The notes beneath the pieces are model-generated. The model was not told where the DNA came from. It worked only from the letters and a program-made list of their open reading frames with translations, and ran no database searches. The position numbers were made by a program, and so were the translations under genes. Below are positions 37,278-47,126 of a stretch of DNA of 64,000 bases, piece after piece; within the stretch, counting starts at the first letter, position 1; each line of letters opens with the position of its first letter. This stretch comes from Alteromonas confluentis (lineage in GTDB: Bacteria > Pseudomonadota > Gammaproteobacteria > Enterobacterales > Alteromonadaceae), in contig NZ_MDHN01000025.1 of the NCBI RefSeq assembly GCF_001757105.1, positions 1-64,000 on the forward strand. Reading direction: 5' to 3'.

Positions 37278-37895
37278 ATGTTACGAAAATGGCTGACCAT
37301 TGCTCTTATTGGTCTATCCTTTCAGGTTTTTGCACAACAGCAGGATCCTATTGAAGAATCTCTGCAGGAAGAAGCTTCTTCCTCAAATTACATCCGCGAT
37401 GACCTGTTTGTCTTCCTGCATGCGGGTCCTGGTCGCAACTACCGTATTCTTGGTTCGGTAGGCGCAGGTACGCCAATCACCGTGCTCGATCGCAACAGTG
37501 AAGCCGAGTTTACTCAGATTAAAGACAACGAAGATCGCACAGGTTGGGTTGAAACCCGCTTTGTCAGTAATGAAATGTCGCAGGCAGAAAAGATTCCTCT
37601 GCTTACCCAACGCCTCGCTGACAGCGAAGGCAGCCTGCAAGGTTTACGTACTGAAAACGATCGCCTGAAGCAGCAACTCAGTGCGGTACGTCAGGAACTT
37701 TCCGCCCTGAAGTCTGAAACCGGCGATCAAACCACGGAAATTACGCGCTTAACCAACCAGCTTGAAGCACAAAGTAAAGACGAAATGATCAAGTGGTTTA
37801 CCTGGGGCGGCATTGTCGCTGGCGGTGGTGTGCTACTCGGCGTCATTCTTACTTTCCTGCCGAAGAAGCGTCGTCGTAACGACGAGTGGATGTAA
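37278..37895 (+). CDS. TIGR04211 SH3 domain protein (YgiM-like)
   Basis: From ATG 37278 this is 205 residues: a signal peptide (MLRKWLTIALIGLSFQVFA), a bacterial SH3 domain (about 35-100: DDLFVFLHAGPGRNYRILGSVGAGTPI and TGWVETRFV), a coiled coil (about 105-165) and a C-terminal transmembrane helix (WGGIVAGGGVLLGVILTFL) followed by a basic tail. That is the YgiM layout: periplasmic SH3 and coil anchored in the inner membrane. An upstream in-frame ATG at 37080 would add 66 residues that do not look coding. The role is unknown but likely envelope-related. Confidence 0.9.
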   Translation: MLRKWLTIALIGLSFQVFAQQQDPIEESLQEEASSSNYIRDDLFVFLHAGPGRNYRILGSVGAGTPITVLDRNSEAEFTQIKDNEDRTGWVETRFVSNEMSQAEKIPLLTQRLADSEGSLQGLRTENDRLKQQLSAVRQELSALKSETGDQTTEITRLTNQLEAQSKDEMIKWFTWGGIVAGGGVLLGVILTFLPKKRRRNDEWM

Positions 37896-37928
37896 CACGC
37901 ATCCCGTAATTCTATTTGCACATTAACG

Positions 37929-37963
37929 AAAAAGGCGTGCTTCAAATGAAGCACGCCTTTTTT
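37929..37963. terminator. Strong bidirectional terminator between the SH3 gene and putA
   Basis: A 15-bp stem (AAAAAGGCGTGCTTC / GAAGCACGCCTTTTT, 37929-37943 and 37948-37962) has a 4-base loop. T-runs on both strands serve the two convergent genes. Confidence 0.92.
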
Positions 37964-37987
37964 AGTTTCGTTGGATTGGAAGACCGA

Positions 37988-40900
37988 TTATTCGTCGTCT
38001 TCCACCAGCGTCATCAGTGATGTGTTACCACCCGAAGCGGTGGTATCAATACTGATGGTTTTCTCTGTTAACAAACGCTGAATGAGGTTGTCGTTATATT
38101 CTGCGGTAATTACCGGCAGAATAGCCCCTTCACGAGACGATAACATGGCAGCAATTTGCGCAGTACGCTCGGTATGTGAATCGACAACCACACCCGATAA
38201 GTGCTCGTTCATCAGCAAATCGTTCAAGTGACTCAAACGGGCTACCTGGAACACACCTTCTGGCGCGCCGGTTTTCAGGAAGTGCTTTTGGAATTCCAGT
38301 GCTTCGTCGTAGAACAAGTCAGAGACAACAGACACAACCACGTTACCGGTGGCCAGTGCAGTAACAATCGACAATGTCCAGTACTCGAAACTTACGCCTT
38401 TATCCGCGAAACAAACCAGAACACCACGTGGTTCAAGATAGAGCTTATTCGACTCACCGGTTGGTCCGGGTAATTGCTTGGCCTTCGCCATGGTGCGCTC
38501 GATAGTGGTTAACTGCTGACGAGACGTGGCGAGTGTGCGGTTAAGGTCGTCGGCTAATTCATCAACGATATCCACTTTTGCCAGCTTAGCCAGCAACTGA
38601 CGAACCATGGAAATACGGTCGTTCAGTGCAGTATGACGCCATTGTGTTTCAACATTCACCCCTTGCGTCATCAGGCGCACGGCGGCTTCTGCATCTTTCT
38701 TCTCGCCGCTTAATGCAGCATCGAGGTTTTCAATATCGTCAACCTGAGAAGGCTTAGGTGTAGCACGCTCTTGCATAAGACGGCGTAAGTAGTTCGGACC
38801 ACCCGCTTTCGGGCCGGTACCAGAAAGACCGCGACCACCAAATGGCTGCACGCCCACAATGGCACCAATCATGTTTCGGTTCACGTACACGTTACCGGCA
38901 CGGCTGCGAGCAGCCAGCTCGTTCGCGCGTTCTTCGATTCGAGAGTGAATGCCCATGGTCAGGCCGTAACCGGTGCTGTTGATCTTGTCGACAACGCTAC
39001 CGATTTCCTTACCTTTAAAGCGCACAAGGTGAATAACCGGACCGAAAACTTCTTTTTCCAGCACATCAATACTGTCAATCTGATACAGCGTAGGTGGATA
39101 GAAGAAACCGTCGCCGCAGTTTTCAGGTAATTCACACTGATACAACAGCTTGCCTTTACCTTCCATGTAGCTTTCGTGATCTTTCAGGTTTTTAAACGCT
39201 TTCTCGTCTATCACCGGCCCCACATCTGTGCTTAACAATGCTGGATTGCCAATGCTCAGTTCTTTCATGGCTCCAATCAGCATGTCGGCGATATCGTCGG
39301 CGATGTCTTCCTGCACGTAAAGTACGCGCAGCGCAGAACAGCGCTGACCGGCACTCTGGAAGCCAGAATGCACCACATCATCAATAACCTGTTCAGGCAA
39401 GGCGGTGGAATCGACAATCATGCAGTTCTGACCACCAGTTTCGGCAATCAATGGTACCTGTTCGCCACCACGCTCTGCCAATAGCTGGGAGATCAGCGTG
39501 CCGGTTTGGGTTGAGCCGGTGAACATTACTGCTTTAATCCGCTCGTCGGGGAGCAGCGTGCTACCCACATCTTTACCAGGTGCAATGATCAGCTGCATGG
39601 CATCTTCAGGCAAACCAACGGTGTGCATAATTTCCAATGCGCGTTTCGCTACCATACTGGTTTGTTCAGCAGGTTTAGCCACCACGGTGTTTCCCGTTGC
39701 CAGCGCTGCCGCCACCTGACCTAAGAAAATGGCCAGCGGGAAGTTCCATGGGCTGATACAAAGTACAACACCACGGGCCACAAAGCGCTGATCGGCGTCA
39801 AGCTCACGGGCACGTACAGCGTAGTAACGCAGGAAGTCTACGGCTTCACGCACTTCATCGATGCTGTCCTGGGTCACTTTACCGGCTTCACGGATACAGA
39901 TAGCGATCAGCTCGCCCATATGACGCTCTAAGGCAAAGGCGGTGCGCTCAAGAATATCAGCACGCTCTTCTACCGAACGCTTAGACCAGGCCGCAAAACC
40001 ATTATGAGCATTATCCAGCGCGGTTTTCATCTGTTCGATGTCAGCATAATGGTGGAAGCCCACCACATCGTTTTGTGCTGCAGGGTTTAACACCGCCGTC
40101 GCGCCTTCAGGCAACTCGCCATGTACCGCATAGTGCTGTTCCCAGCGCGCTAATTCATGTTGCAACGCGTGCATAGCGTTCACGTCGGTGAGATCCAGAC
40201 CACGGGAGTTCTCACGCTCCGGCGCGTATAAATCACGGGGCGCATTAATTTGTTTATTGTGACGGGTTTTAAGACGCTGGGTTTTCTCAACCGGATCTTC
40301 AAGCAGCGATTCCACTGGCTTTTCATCATCAACAATGGCGTTTACAAACGAGGAGTTCGCGCCGTTTTCCAGAAGACGACGAACCAGATAGGCCAGCAAG
40401 TCTTCGTGTTCGCCTACCGGTGCATAAACACGACACTGAATTTTCTCTTCGGTAACCACCTGATCGTAAAGGGTATCACCCATGCCGTGCAGACACTGGA
40501 ATTCGAAGCCTTCTTTGTCGTCACCGGCCAGTTCAATGATCACCGATGCGGTGTACGCATTGTGCGTGGCAAACTGCGGATAGATAGAATCACGGTAGTC
40601 CAACAACTTGTTGGCACAGGCGTGATAGGAAACGTCGGTAGACGATTTTCGGGTAAATACCGGGAAGCCATCAACGCCAGCTTGCTGGGTCATCTTAATT
40701 TCGGTATCCCAGTAGGCGCCTTTCACCAGACGCACCATCATGCTACGGCCGACTTCCAGCGTAAGCTTACGTAGCCATTCAATAACATGAATTGAGCGCT
40801 TTTGATAAGCCTGAACCGCCAGGCCAAATCCTTCCCAGCCGTCGAGTTCCGGATCGCGGAATACGGCTTCAATGATATCTAATGAGATGTCTAAACGGTC

Positions 40901-41785
40901 GGCTTCTTCAGCATCTACCGTCAGGCCAATATCGAATTCTTTGGCCATTAAACACAACGCTTTCAGCTTCGGCGGAATTTCCGCCATTACGCGCTCAGCA
41001 TGAAGGAATTCATAGCGGGGGTGAATAGCCGATAGCTTTACCGAAATGCCCGGTGAACGTTTTGGACCGCGACCCGCGGCCGCTTTACCAATAACCTTAA
41101 TCGCATTTACGTAAGAGTTATAGTAGCGGTCGGCATCCTTCATGGTGCGGGCACCCTCGCCCAGCATGTCGTAAGAATACACGTACCCTTTGGTTTCTTT
41201 GTCTTTGGCGCGCTCAACGGCATCTTTAATGGTTTCACCCATCACGAACTGACGCCCCATTACCCGCATGGCAATGTTCATAGCACGGCGGATAACCGGT
41301 TCACCTAAACGACCCAGCGTTTTCTTCAGCAAACCAAACTGTTCGTTACGACGTTTGTCAGCATAGTTCACCATGTTACCGGTGAGTAGCAGGCCCCAGG
41401 CTGACGCGTTTACGAACATAGAGTCGGAATTACCAAGATGGGGAGTCCACTGCCCTTTTGATAATTTATCGCGGATGAGTTCATCCTGGGTTTCTTTATC
41501 TGGCACACGAAGCAGAGCTTCTGCCAGACACATTAATACAATCCCTTCAGCGGTAGACAGGGAGTATTCATTCAGCAGCGCATCTACGCCCCCATGCCCT
41601 TCCTGTTCGCGACGAATTCGCAATACCATCTTTCGTGCCCTTTCCCAGGCACGGCTTCTGGCACGCGGGTTAACTTCTGCAACCGGCAGAATTTGATCTA
41701 TAGCAGTGGATTCATCAATCCGGTAATGGTCGCGAATACGCTGACGAATCGAAGTCAACGTGTTGAGATTGTCGTTAGTGAGCAT
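37988..41785 (-). CDS. putA: Bifunctional proline dehydrogenase/P5C dehydrogenase PutA
   Basis: PutA oxidises proline to glutamate in two steps, passing electrons to ubiquinone through FAD and making NADH. It is 1265 residues. The proline dehydrogenase barrel spans about 90-480 (RVDPxxK-like segments; RLVKGAYWDTEIK). The aldehyde dehydrogenase domain (about 540-1010) has LIAETGGQNCMIVD (Glu) and SAGQRCSALRVLYVQ (catalytic Cys). A C-terminal domain ends with the SGGNTSLMTL motif of long PutAs. The N-terminus starts directly with MLTNDNLNTLTSIRQ and lacks the ribbon-helix-helix domain of E. coli PutA, so it should not repress its own gene. AGAAGGG precedes the ATG. Confidence 0.96.
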   Translation of the reverse strand: MLTNDNLNTLTSIRQRIRDHYRIDESTAIDQILPVAEVNPRARSRAWERARKMVLRIRREQEGHGGVDALLNEYSLSTAEGIVLMCLAEALLRVPDKETQDELIRDKLSKGQWTPHLGNSDSMFVNASAWGLLLTGNMVNYADKRRNEQFGLLKKTLGRLGEPVIRRAMNIAMRVMGRQFVMGETIKDAVERAKDKETKGYVYSYDMLGEGARTMKDADRYYNSYVNAIKVIGKAAAGRGPKRSPGISVKLSAIHPRYEFLHAERVMAEIPPKLKALCLMAKEFDIGLTVDAEEADRLDISLDIIEAVFRDPELDGWEGFGLAVQAYQKRSIHVIEWLRKLTLEVGRSMMVRLVKGAYWDTEIKMTQQAGVDGFPVFTRKSSTDVSYHACANKLLDYRDSIYPQFATHNAYTASVIIELAGDDKEGFEFQCLHGMGDTLYDQVVTEEKIQCRVYAPVGEHEDLLAYLVRRLLENGANSSFVNAIVDDEKPVESLLEDPVEKTQRLKTRHNKQINAPRDLYAPERENSRGLDLTDVNAMHALQHELARWEQHYAVHGELPEGATAVLNPAAQNDVVGFHHYADIEQMKTALDNAHNGFAAWSKRSVEERADILERTAFALERHMGELIAICIREAGKVTQDSIDEVREAVDFLRYYAVRARELDADQRFVARGVVLCISPWNFPLAIFLGQVAAALATGNTVVAKPAEQTSMVAKRALEIMHTVGLPEDAMQLIIAPGKDVGSTLLPDERIKAVMFTGSTQTGTLISQLLAERGGEQVPLIAETGGQNCMIVDSTALPEQVIDDVVHSGFQSAGQRCSALRVLYVQEDIADDIADMLIGAMKELSIGNPALLSTDVGPVIDEKAFKNLKDHESYMEGKGKLLYQCELPENCGDGFFYPPTLYQIDSIDVLEKEVFGPVIHLVRFKGKEIGSVVDKINSTGYGLTMGIHSRIEERANELAARSRAGNVYVNRNMIGAIVGVQPFGGRGLSGTGPKAGGPNYLRRLMQERATPKPSQVDDIENLDAALSGEKKDAEAAVRLMTQGVNVETQWRHTALNDRISMVRQLLAKLAKVDIVDELADDLNRTLATSRQQLTTIERTMAKAKQLPGPTGESNKLYLEPRGVLVCFADKGVSFEYWTLSIVTALATGNVVVSVVSDLFYDEALEFQKHFLKTGAPEGVFQVARLSHLNDLLMNEHLSGVVVDSHTERTAQIAAMLSSREGAILPVITAEYNDNLIQRLLTEKTISIDTTASGGNTSLMTLVEDDE

Positions 41786-42118
41786 TGAAACCCTTCTGTA
41801 AATATAATGTGGTTATCAGTCCTACTGATTAATTCTTGCACTCACGTTGCCCGAGGCACACCCAAATAGCAAGTTAAGTCGATCTATGATCTTTGTATGC
41901 CAACGACATGGTTAAGATCATGTCTGGCTGTCGCGGGCGCGATGCTATCATAAACCCAGGCTGCGTAAACGAAGCATTTGTCGTACCTTCGAGGCTGTCT
42001 AACGATAGCTGTAAATAAATCCTGCCGAACTTAGATTTAACGAAATAAAGCTGAATAAAATGGCGCAGAAGCCGATACCTTCCTACACTCATTAAAATTA
42101 AATTTTGCGAGAAATTTT
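41786..42118. promoter_or_regulatory. Divergent putA/chemoreceptor intergenic region
   Basis: These 333 bases hold the putA ribosome site (AGAAGGG on the minus strand) and, for the plus-strand chemoreceptor gene, GCCGATAC at 42071-42078, close to the -10 of sigma-28 flagellar promoters (GCCGATAA). The matching -35 is weak (TGAAT, 14 bases upstream, against TAAAG). I see no gene here. Confidence 0.45.
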
Positions 42119-43750
42119 ATGAAGCTAAGAAACTTCAGCGTGGTACAACGACTCGCGTTTTTAGTGCTATTGGTTGCCAGCCTGGTAGTGGTAATGACCA
42201 CGGTAGTTTTGCAACAGCACTACAAAGCACAAAAAGAAGACGCTTACGAATCAACGAAACACATCGTTGAAATCGCCTATTCCACGGTTCAACATTATGC
42301 TGAACTGGCGAATAAAGGCACTTTATCGCAAGCCGATGCCCAGTCTTTAGCGAAAGCCTCTATCTCCTCGATGCGTTATGACAACGGTAACTATTTGTGG
42401 ATTCAAGACGACACGCCCGCCATGGTGATGCACCCGATCAAACCCGCATTGAATGGCCAGGATCTGACCACTTTTAAAGATGCAAATGGCGATACCTTTT
42501 TTGTCACCATGGCGAAACTGGTGAAATCTGAAAATGCCGGATTTGTGCCTTATGTGTGGCCGCTGCCAAATTCAGAAGAAGCTGTCGATAAAATTTCCTA
42601 CGTAAAACGCTTTGCCGACTGGCAATGGACAATTGGTACGGGGATATACCTGACACGCCTGGATGCGGCATTCTCCACCATCCGCAATATCTTTATTGGG
42701 CTGGGGGTTATTTGTTTGGTACTGATTGCCTTATTCACCTGGTTAATCGGTAAAAGTATCACTACCCCGCTGCATGCGGCTGCAGACAGCATGAAAAACA
42801 TTGCGCAAGGCGAAGGTGACCTTACACGAGAATTGCCCACCGATGGCAATGATGAAATTGCCCGACTGGCTCGCCATTACAACGCGTTTGTTGCCAAGGT
42901 GCGTGATTCACTGCAAGCCCTGAATAGTGCGATTGAACAAGTGTCGTCGCAAGGAAAGCAACTTGAGACGATTCGATGTTCAAGCGGAAGTCAGGCGGAA
43001 ACACAGAGCCATAATGCCATTCAGGTAGCCGCGGCGATGGAACAAATTACCGTGCAAATTGGTGATGTAAGCCAGCATGCGGCAGCAGCAAACCAGTCAA
43101 CGGAACAAGCAGAATCGAACGCACATCAGGGTATTACTGCGGTAGCGAAATCGGTTCAGGAAATTCAGTCGCTCAATCAAAGTATCGATTCGCTGGTCAA
43201 TACAGTGAATCAGCTCGCGCAACAAAGTGATAAAATTGGTAGCGTGCTTGATGTAATTCGCGGGATCTCTGAACAAACCAACTTGCTGGCGTTGAATGCG
43301 GCCATTGAAGCTGCCCGCGCAGGTGAACAGGGCCGAGGCTTTGCGGTGGTCGCCGATGAAGTTCGCACGCTGGCAAGCAGAACCGGACAAAGCACGGATG
43401 AAATTCAGCAGATGATTCAGGAACTCCAAACTGGCTCGGCCGCTGCGGTGAGTGCAGTGAAAACCAGCCAGTCGACGGTAGACAGTACTGTGAGCAATGT
43501 GAATGAGGCCAACGACACGCTACACACCCTGCTCTCCATTGTGTCTGATATTGCCGGTAAGAATCGCCATATCGCAGAAGCTACGGACCAGCAGAATGAA
43601 GCGGCGCAGGAAGTGAACCTTAGAATCAATGAGCTTTCTGAATCTGCGAAGCATACCGTCGATAACGTGGAGCAGATGACCAAAACCAGTCAGGCTTTGG
43701 CGGATTATGTAGAAAAAGCCCGTCAAGCTATGAGTAAATTTCAGTTCTAA
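42119..43750 (+). CDS. Methyl-accepting chemotaxis protein with single Cache domain
   Basis: This is a 543-residue chemoreceptor: TM1 (about 10-31), a periplasmic single Cache_2 domain (about 35-185, containing [19 protein letters not shown] and [11 protein letters not shown]), TM2 (about 192-213), HAMP (about 214-268) and a cytoplasmic signalling domain whose hairpin tip reads [19 protein letters not shown]. Cache_2 receptors often sense small organic acids. Methylation sites fall in Glu/Gln-rich helices flanking the tip. No CheW/CheA gene is close, so it is an orphan receptor. A sigma-28-like -10 box lies 41 bases upstream. Confidence 0.95.
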   Translation: MKLRNFSVVQRLAFLVLLVASLVVVMTTVVLQQHYKAQKEDAYESTKHIVEIAYSTVQHYAELANKGTLSQADAQSLAKASISSMRYDNGNYLWIQDDTPAMVMHPIKPALNGQDLTTFKDANGDTFFVTMAKLVKSENAGFVPYVWPLPNSEEAVDKISYVKRFADWQWTIGTGIYLTRLDAAFSTIRNIFIGLGVICLVLIALFTWLIGKSITTPLHAAADSMKNIAQGEGDLTRELPTDGNDEIARLARHYNAFVAKVRDSLQALNSAIEQVSSQGKQLETIRCSSGSQAETQSHNAIQVAAAMEQITVQIGDVSQHAAAANQSTEQAESNAHQGITAVAKSVQEIQSLNQSIDSLVNTVNQLAQQSDKIGSVLDVIRGISEQTNLLALNAAIEAARAGEQGRGFAVVADEVRTLASRTGQSTDEIQQMIQELQTGSAAAVSAVKTSQSTVDSTVSNVNEANDTLHTLLSIVSDIAGKNRHIAEATDQQNEAAQEVNLRINELSESAKHTVDNVEQMTKTSQALADYVEKARQAMSKFQF

Positions 43751-43891
43751 ATGGTCTGTTAGGTGAGTGCGACGTGGTTGCACTCATCGCACTGTCATCC
43801 AATCTTCACACTCGCGAGTATTAAGGACAATGCTATGCTGACCCCCTAGCGGTGAAGTCAGCTTCTAAAAAAGTCTAGGCCTGGTGTAAAA

Positions 43892-45586
43892 ATGAAAAAA
43901 CGCTACATCCCCCTCGTCGTTTTACTTCTGGTAGCCGTTGGCTACTGGCTGTTTGCCAATACGATTATTAAATCCATCTTGGAAGACCAGCTTTCTCAGT
44001 CGTACGGGGCTGAAGTGAACATTGGCAGCTTTAATCATTCATTGTTTCCCACAACCGTGACCATTGAAGATATTCAACTGACCAACCCCACTGCGCCAAT
44101 GCGAAATCAGGTGGTTGTTGGCAAAGCCTTTGGCGACGTGGCGTTAATGCCTCTTCTTTCAAAAGAAGTTATCGTAAACAAACTTCAGGTGCTGGATGTG
44201 GAATTCGATCAGCCAAGAAGTAGCGAAGGTAAGGTGCTTCGTCAACCTACTCAAAGCTTGACCTTCGATGAAATAAAACAGAAAGCGAAAGAAGCCATTC
44301 CTACTGTGGATGAACTGATTGAGCGCAACCCGCTCAAGACCACGGCGGCAGTAGCACAAGCAAAACAAACCTACGAAACGTATTCCGAAGAACTTAAAAC
44401 GTCTTATCAAGCGTTACCTGACAAATCTCGCATCGAGGAATACAAAACCCAGGTAGAAGCCTTAAAAGAGATGGATTTCAAAAATCCTCAGGCGCTGGTT
44501 GAAGCGCAATCAAAGCTCAAAACGTTAAAAGAGCAAATATCAGCCGACCGGGCGCTGATCACAGATTTTACTGATAATGCGAAGAATGCCCGCACTGCCC
44601 TTTCCGACTCTCTACAACAATTGAAAGCGGCACCCAAACAAGATTATCAGCTGATGAAAGGCATTATTGCTGGTGATGAAGCCGCCATGCAGCAAGTTAC
44701 CCAGTTGGTGTTCGGAGACAAGGCGGCGGAATACACGCAATATTTGATGTCTGCTGTGCAAATTGTATTACCGTTAATCCAAGGGGAACCACAAACCGAC
44801 GATACGCCAGCTACCGAGCTCCCCGCCATTTTGGTAAAAGAAGCCGAAGTGGCGGTGAAATATAAAGATGAGACCATTGGTAGTGTTTGGAAAAACATCA
44901 CTAATACGCACCCGGTATTTGGCGAACCCACTACCTTTACCATTTCTGCTGCGGGTGAACTGCTAAAACAATTCGAGTCTTCCGGACAATTCTGGATAGA
45001 TGAAAAAGGCGTCGATGCTTCACAACAATGGTCGCTGGCCGGCGTTAACCTGGCGAATGTTCCCATGGTGAATAGCGAGAAACTCTCTGCCGCACTGGAA
45101 AAAGCCTTGGTAACCACATCGGGACAATTCTCGATTAATGACAATTTGCTTAACGGTAGCGGTGACATTGATTTAGCCAGCCTGGTTATTGAAGCGGCAG
45201 GCACCAACAAACTGACCACCGCCATTGCCAATGCGCTGAACCAGTTAAAAACCCTGGACATGAAACTTAACCTTTCCGGTACCCTCAGCAACCCGGATTT
45301 TGCGATATCTTCAGACCTCGATAACAAATTAGCGCAAGCCGCTATTTCAGAGCTAACAGCCAGTCAACAAGATAAACTGGATGAAGTAATGCTGCGACTC
45401 AATGGCATGGTTGGAGGCGTACAAACTGAGACTCAGGGCCAACTGGTTAACGTGGAAAGCATGTTAAGCGCAGCACAAGGCGACAGCAGTCAGTTAGAAA
45501 GTTTGCTAAAAACCCAACTGAACAGTGTGATCGACCAGCAGAAAAACAAACTGTTTGATAAACTGAAAAGCAAGCTCGGTCAGTAG
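43892..45586 (+). CDS. TIGR03545 family membrane-anchored protein
   Basis: This is a 564-residue protein with one N-terminal transmembrane helix (YIPLVVLLLVAVGYWLFA) and a large periplasmic part. The first 120 residues (SFNHSLFPTTVTIEDIQLTNP, then LMPLLSKEVIVNKLQV) resemble AsmA-type start regions. A helical, Lys/Gln/Glu-rich middle (about 130-260) and a C-terminal beta-rich domain follow. It fits the TIGR03545 family of unknown function in marine gammaproteobacteria. The AsmA likeness suggests a role in envelope lipid handling, but that is inference. It lies 55 bases before ftsB, so read-through is possible. Confidence 0.8.
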   Translation: MKKRYIPLVVLLLVAVGYWLFANTIIKSILEDQLSQSYGAEVNIGSFNHSLFPTTVTIEDIQLTNPTAPMRNQVVVGKAFGDVALMPLLSKEVIVNKLQVLDVEFDQPRSSEGKVLRQPTQSLTFDEIKQKAKEAIPTVDELIERNPLKTTAAVAQAKQTYETYSEELKTSYQALPDKSRIEEYKTQVEALKEMDFKNPQALVEAQSKLKTLKEQISADRALITDFTDNAKNARTALSDSLQQLKAAPKQDYQLMKGIIAGDEAAMQQVTQLVFGDKAAEYTQYLMSAVQIVLPLIQGEPQTDDTPATELPAILVKEAEVAVKYKDETIGSVWKNITNTHPVFGEPTTFTISAAGELLKQFESSGQFWIDEKGVDASQQWSLAGVNLANVPMVNSEKLSAALEKALVTTSGQFSINDNLLNGSGDIDLASLVIEAAGTNKLTTAIANALNQLKTLDMKLNLSGTLSNPDFAISSDLDNKLAQAAISELTASQQDKLDEVMLRLNGMVGGVQTETQGQLVNVESMLSAAQGDSSQLESLLKTQLNSVIDQQKNKLFDKLKSKLGQ

Positions 45587-45641
45587 ACCGGGCTGGCCGT
45601 AGAAGGCATAATGAACCTTTAATCAGATAACAGGTGTTTCC

Positions 45642-45929
45642 GTGTGGCGGGATAATTGGGTTACTTTCGTACTTTTGGTGTTGCTGGGCTTGCTCCAGTA
45701 TCGCTTGTGGTTCGGAAAAAACTCAGTGCCTGACTATTTGGCACTGAAGCAAGAAGTACAGCAACAATCCCAGCAAAACGATAACCTTGCCCAGCGTAAC
45801 AACCTTCTTAAAGCCGATATTAGCGATTTGAAAATTGGCCTGGAATCTATTGAAGAGCGTGCCAGAAACGAACTGGGCCTGATAAAGCAGGGCGAAACCT
45901 TTTACCGGATCCTGCCGGCGGAAAACTAA
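45642..45929 (+). CDS. ftsB: Cell division protein FtsB
   Basis: FtsB is a small bitopic divisome protein that forms a complex with FtsL and FtsQ. At 95 residues it has a TM helix at about 6-22 ([20 protein letters not shown]) and then a Gln/Asn/Leu coiled coil (about 30-70), with the family end motif [17 protein letters not shown]. The start is GTG. The next gene, ispD, begins 6 bases after the stop, the same order as in E. coli. Confidence 0.96.
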   Translation: MWRDNWVTFVLLVLLGLLQYRLWFGKNSVPDYLALKQEVQQQSQQNDNLAQRNNLLKADISDLKIGLESIEERARNELGLIKQGETFYRILPAEN

Positions 45930-45935
45930 GAATTC

Positions 45936-46640
45936 ATGACACATTCCTCAGTCGTTGCCGTGGTACCGGCCGCAGGTGTTGGCAGCCGAATGCAGGCTGA
46001 CCGCCCCAAACAGTATCTCCAGCTCGGTAACAAAACCATTCTCGAGCACACACTTCTTACACTTAATGCACACCCCGCTGTTAGTCGTGTTGTGGTAGCG
46101 TTAAGCTGCGACGATCCTTACTTTCCTAACCTCCCCATTGCGGATGCCTCCTGGCTTACCGTGGTTGATGGTGGTAAAGAACGGGCCGACTCAGTGTTAG
46201 CCGGTTTGCAGTTGCTTAACGACGATGAGTGGGCATTGGTGCACGATGCTGCGCGTCCTTGCGTGTCCCACGACGATATAGACACCTTGCTTGAAGTGAG
46301 AAACCGAAGTGATGTGGTTGGCGGTATTCTGGCTACACCGGTGCGAGACACCATGAAGCGGGAAAGCACAAGTACGCCGGGCGCCATTTCTCATACGGAA
46401 AGTAGGGATAGATTATGGCATGCGCTCACACCACAACTTTTTCCCGCGGGTTTGCTAACAGCCGCGTTAAAGCAGGGTGAACAAAAAAAAGTGGTGGTTA
46501 CTGATGAAGCTTCAGCCATGGAAGCCGCGGGTTATCAGGTAGCGCTTATCGACAGCAACCCGGCGAATATTAAAATAACACGCCCAGCGGATATGCCGCT
46601 GGCCGCATTCTACTTACAACAGTCACAACAGAAAGGTTAA
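45936..46640 (+). CDS. ispD: 2-C-methyl-D-erythritol 4-phosphate cytidylyltransferase IspD
   Basis: IspD joins CTP and methylerythritol 4-phosphate, the third step of the MEP isoprenoid pathway. It is 234 residues. The CTP-binding start [20 protein letters not shown] is at residues 9-28. VHDAARPCV (about 105) and [11 protein letters not shown] (about 188) follow. It is in an operon with ftsB and ispF (9 bases between ispD and ispF). IspB at 55 kb uses isoprenoids made by this pathway. Confidence 0.97.
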   Translation: MTHSSVVAVVPAAGVGSRMQADRPKQYLQLGNKTILEHTLLTLNAHPAVSRVVVALSCDDPYFPNLPIADASWLTVVDGGKERADSVLAGLQLLNDDEWALVHDAARPCVSHDDIDTLLEVRNRSDVVGGILATPVRDTMKRESTSTPGAISHTESRDRLWHALTPQLFPAGLLTAALKQGEQKKVVVTDEASAMEAAGYQVALIDSNPANIKITRPADMPLAAFYLQQSQQKG

Positions 46641-46649
46641 GAGGCAACT

Positions 46650-47126
46650 ATGCGAATTGGTCACGGTTACGATGTTCACAAATTTGGTGGCGAAGGTCCC
46701 ATTGTTATTGGTGGCGTCAGTATCGACTATGAACAGGGTTTACTTGCCCACTCTGACGGTGACGTGCTTATTCATGCGCTTTGCGATGCCATTCTTGGTG
46801 CTGCAGCCATGGGCGATATTGGCAAACACTTCCCAGACACCGACGACGAATGGTCTGGCGTGGATAGCCGCTATCTGCTGCGTCATGTCATAAGCCTGGT
46901 AAAAGACAAAGGTTACGGACTGAGCAACGCCGATATGACCATAATTGCTCAGGCCCCTAAAATGGCACCGCACATTCAAGACATGCGCGCGCTGCTTGCC
47001 ACCGATTGTCAGTGCAGCATAGAAGACATCAACGTAAAAGCGACAACTACCGAAAAGTTGGGTTTTACCGGCCGTAAAGAAGGTATTTCCGCGCATGCCG
47101 TCGTTCTGCTGAAGGCGCTGCCATGA
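46650..47126 (+). CDS. ispF: 2-C-methyl-D-erythritol 2,4-cyclodiphosphate synthase IspF
   Basis: IspF closes the cyclodiphosphate ring in the MEP pathway. It is 158 residues, the normal length. Metal ligands are seen in HGYDVHKF (residues 4-11) and [17 protein letters not shown]; the C-terminal [17 protein letters not shown] is the CMP-binding signature. The 3' end overlaps truD by 4 bases (ATGA), so they are co-translated. Confidence 0.97.
   Translation: MRIGHGYDVHKFGGEGPIVIGGVSIDYEQGLLAHSDGDVLIHALCDAILGAAAMGDIGKHFPDTDDEWSGVDSRYLLRHVISLVKDKGYGLSNADMTIIAQAPKMAPHIQDMRALLATDCQCSIEDINVKATTTEKLGFTGRKEGISAHAVVLLKALP

Noticed and set aside
40250-40774. 174-codon plus-strand open frame inside putA
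   Set aside because: It is antisense to a conserved part of the proline dehydrogenase domain; the composition is that of a shadow frame.
44647-45327. 226-codon minus-strand open frame inside the TIGR03545 gene
   Set aside because: It is long but Ser/Ala-rich without a domain, and the opposite strand carries a well-supported membrane-anchored protein.
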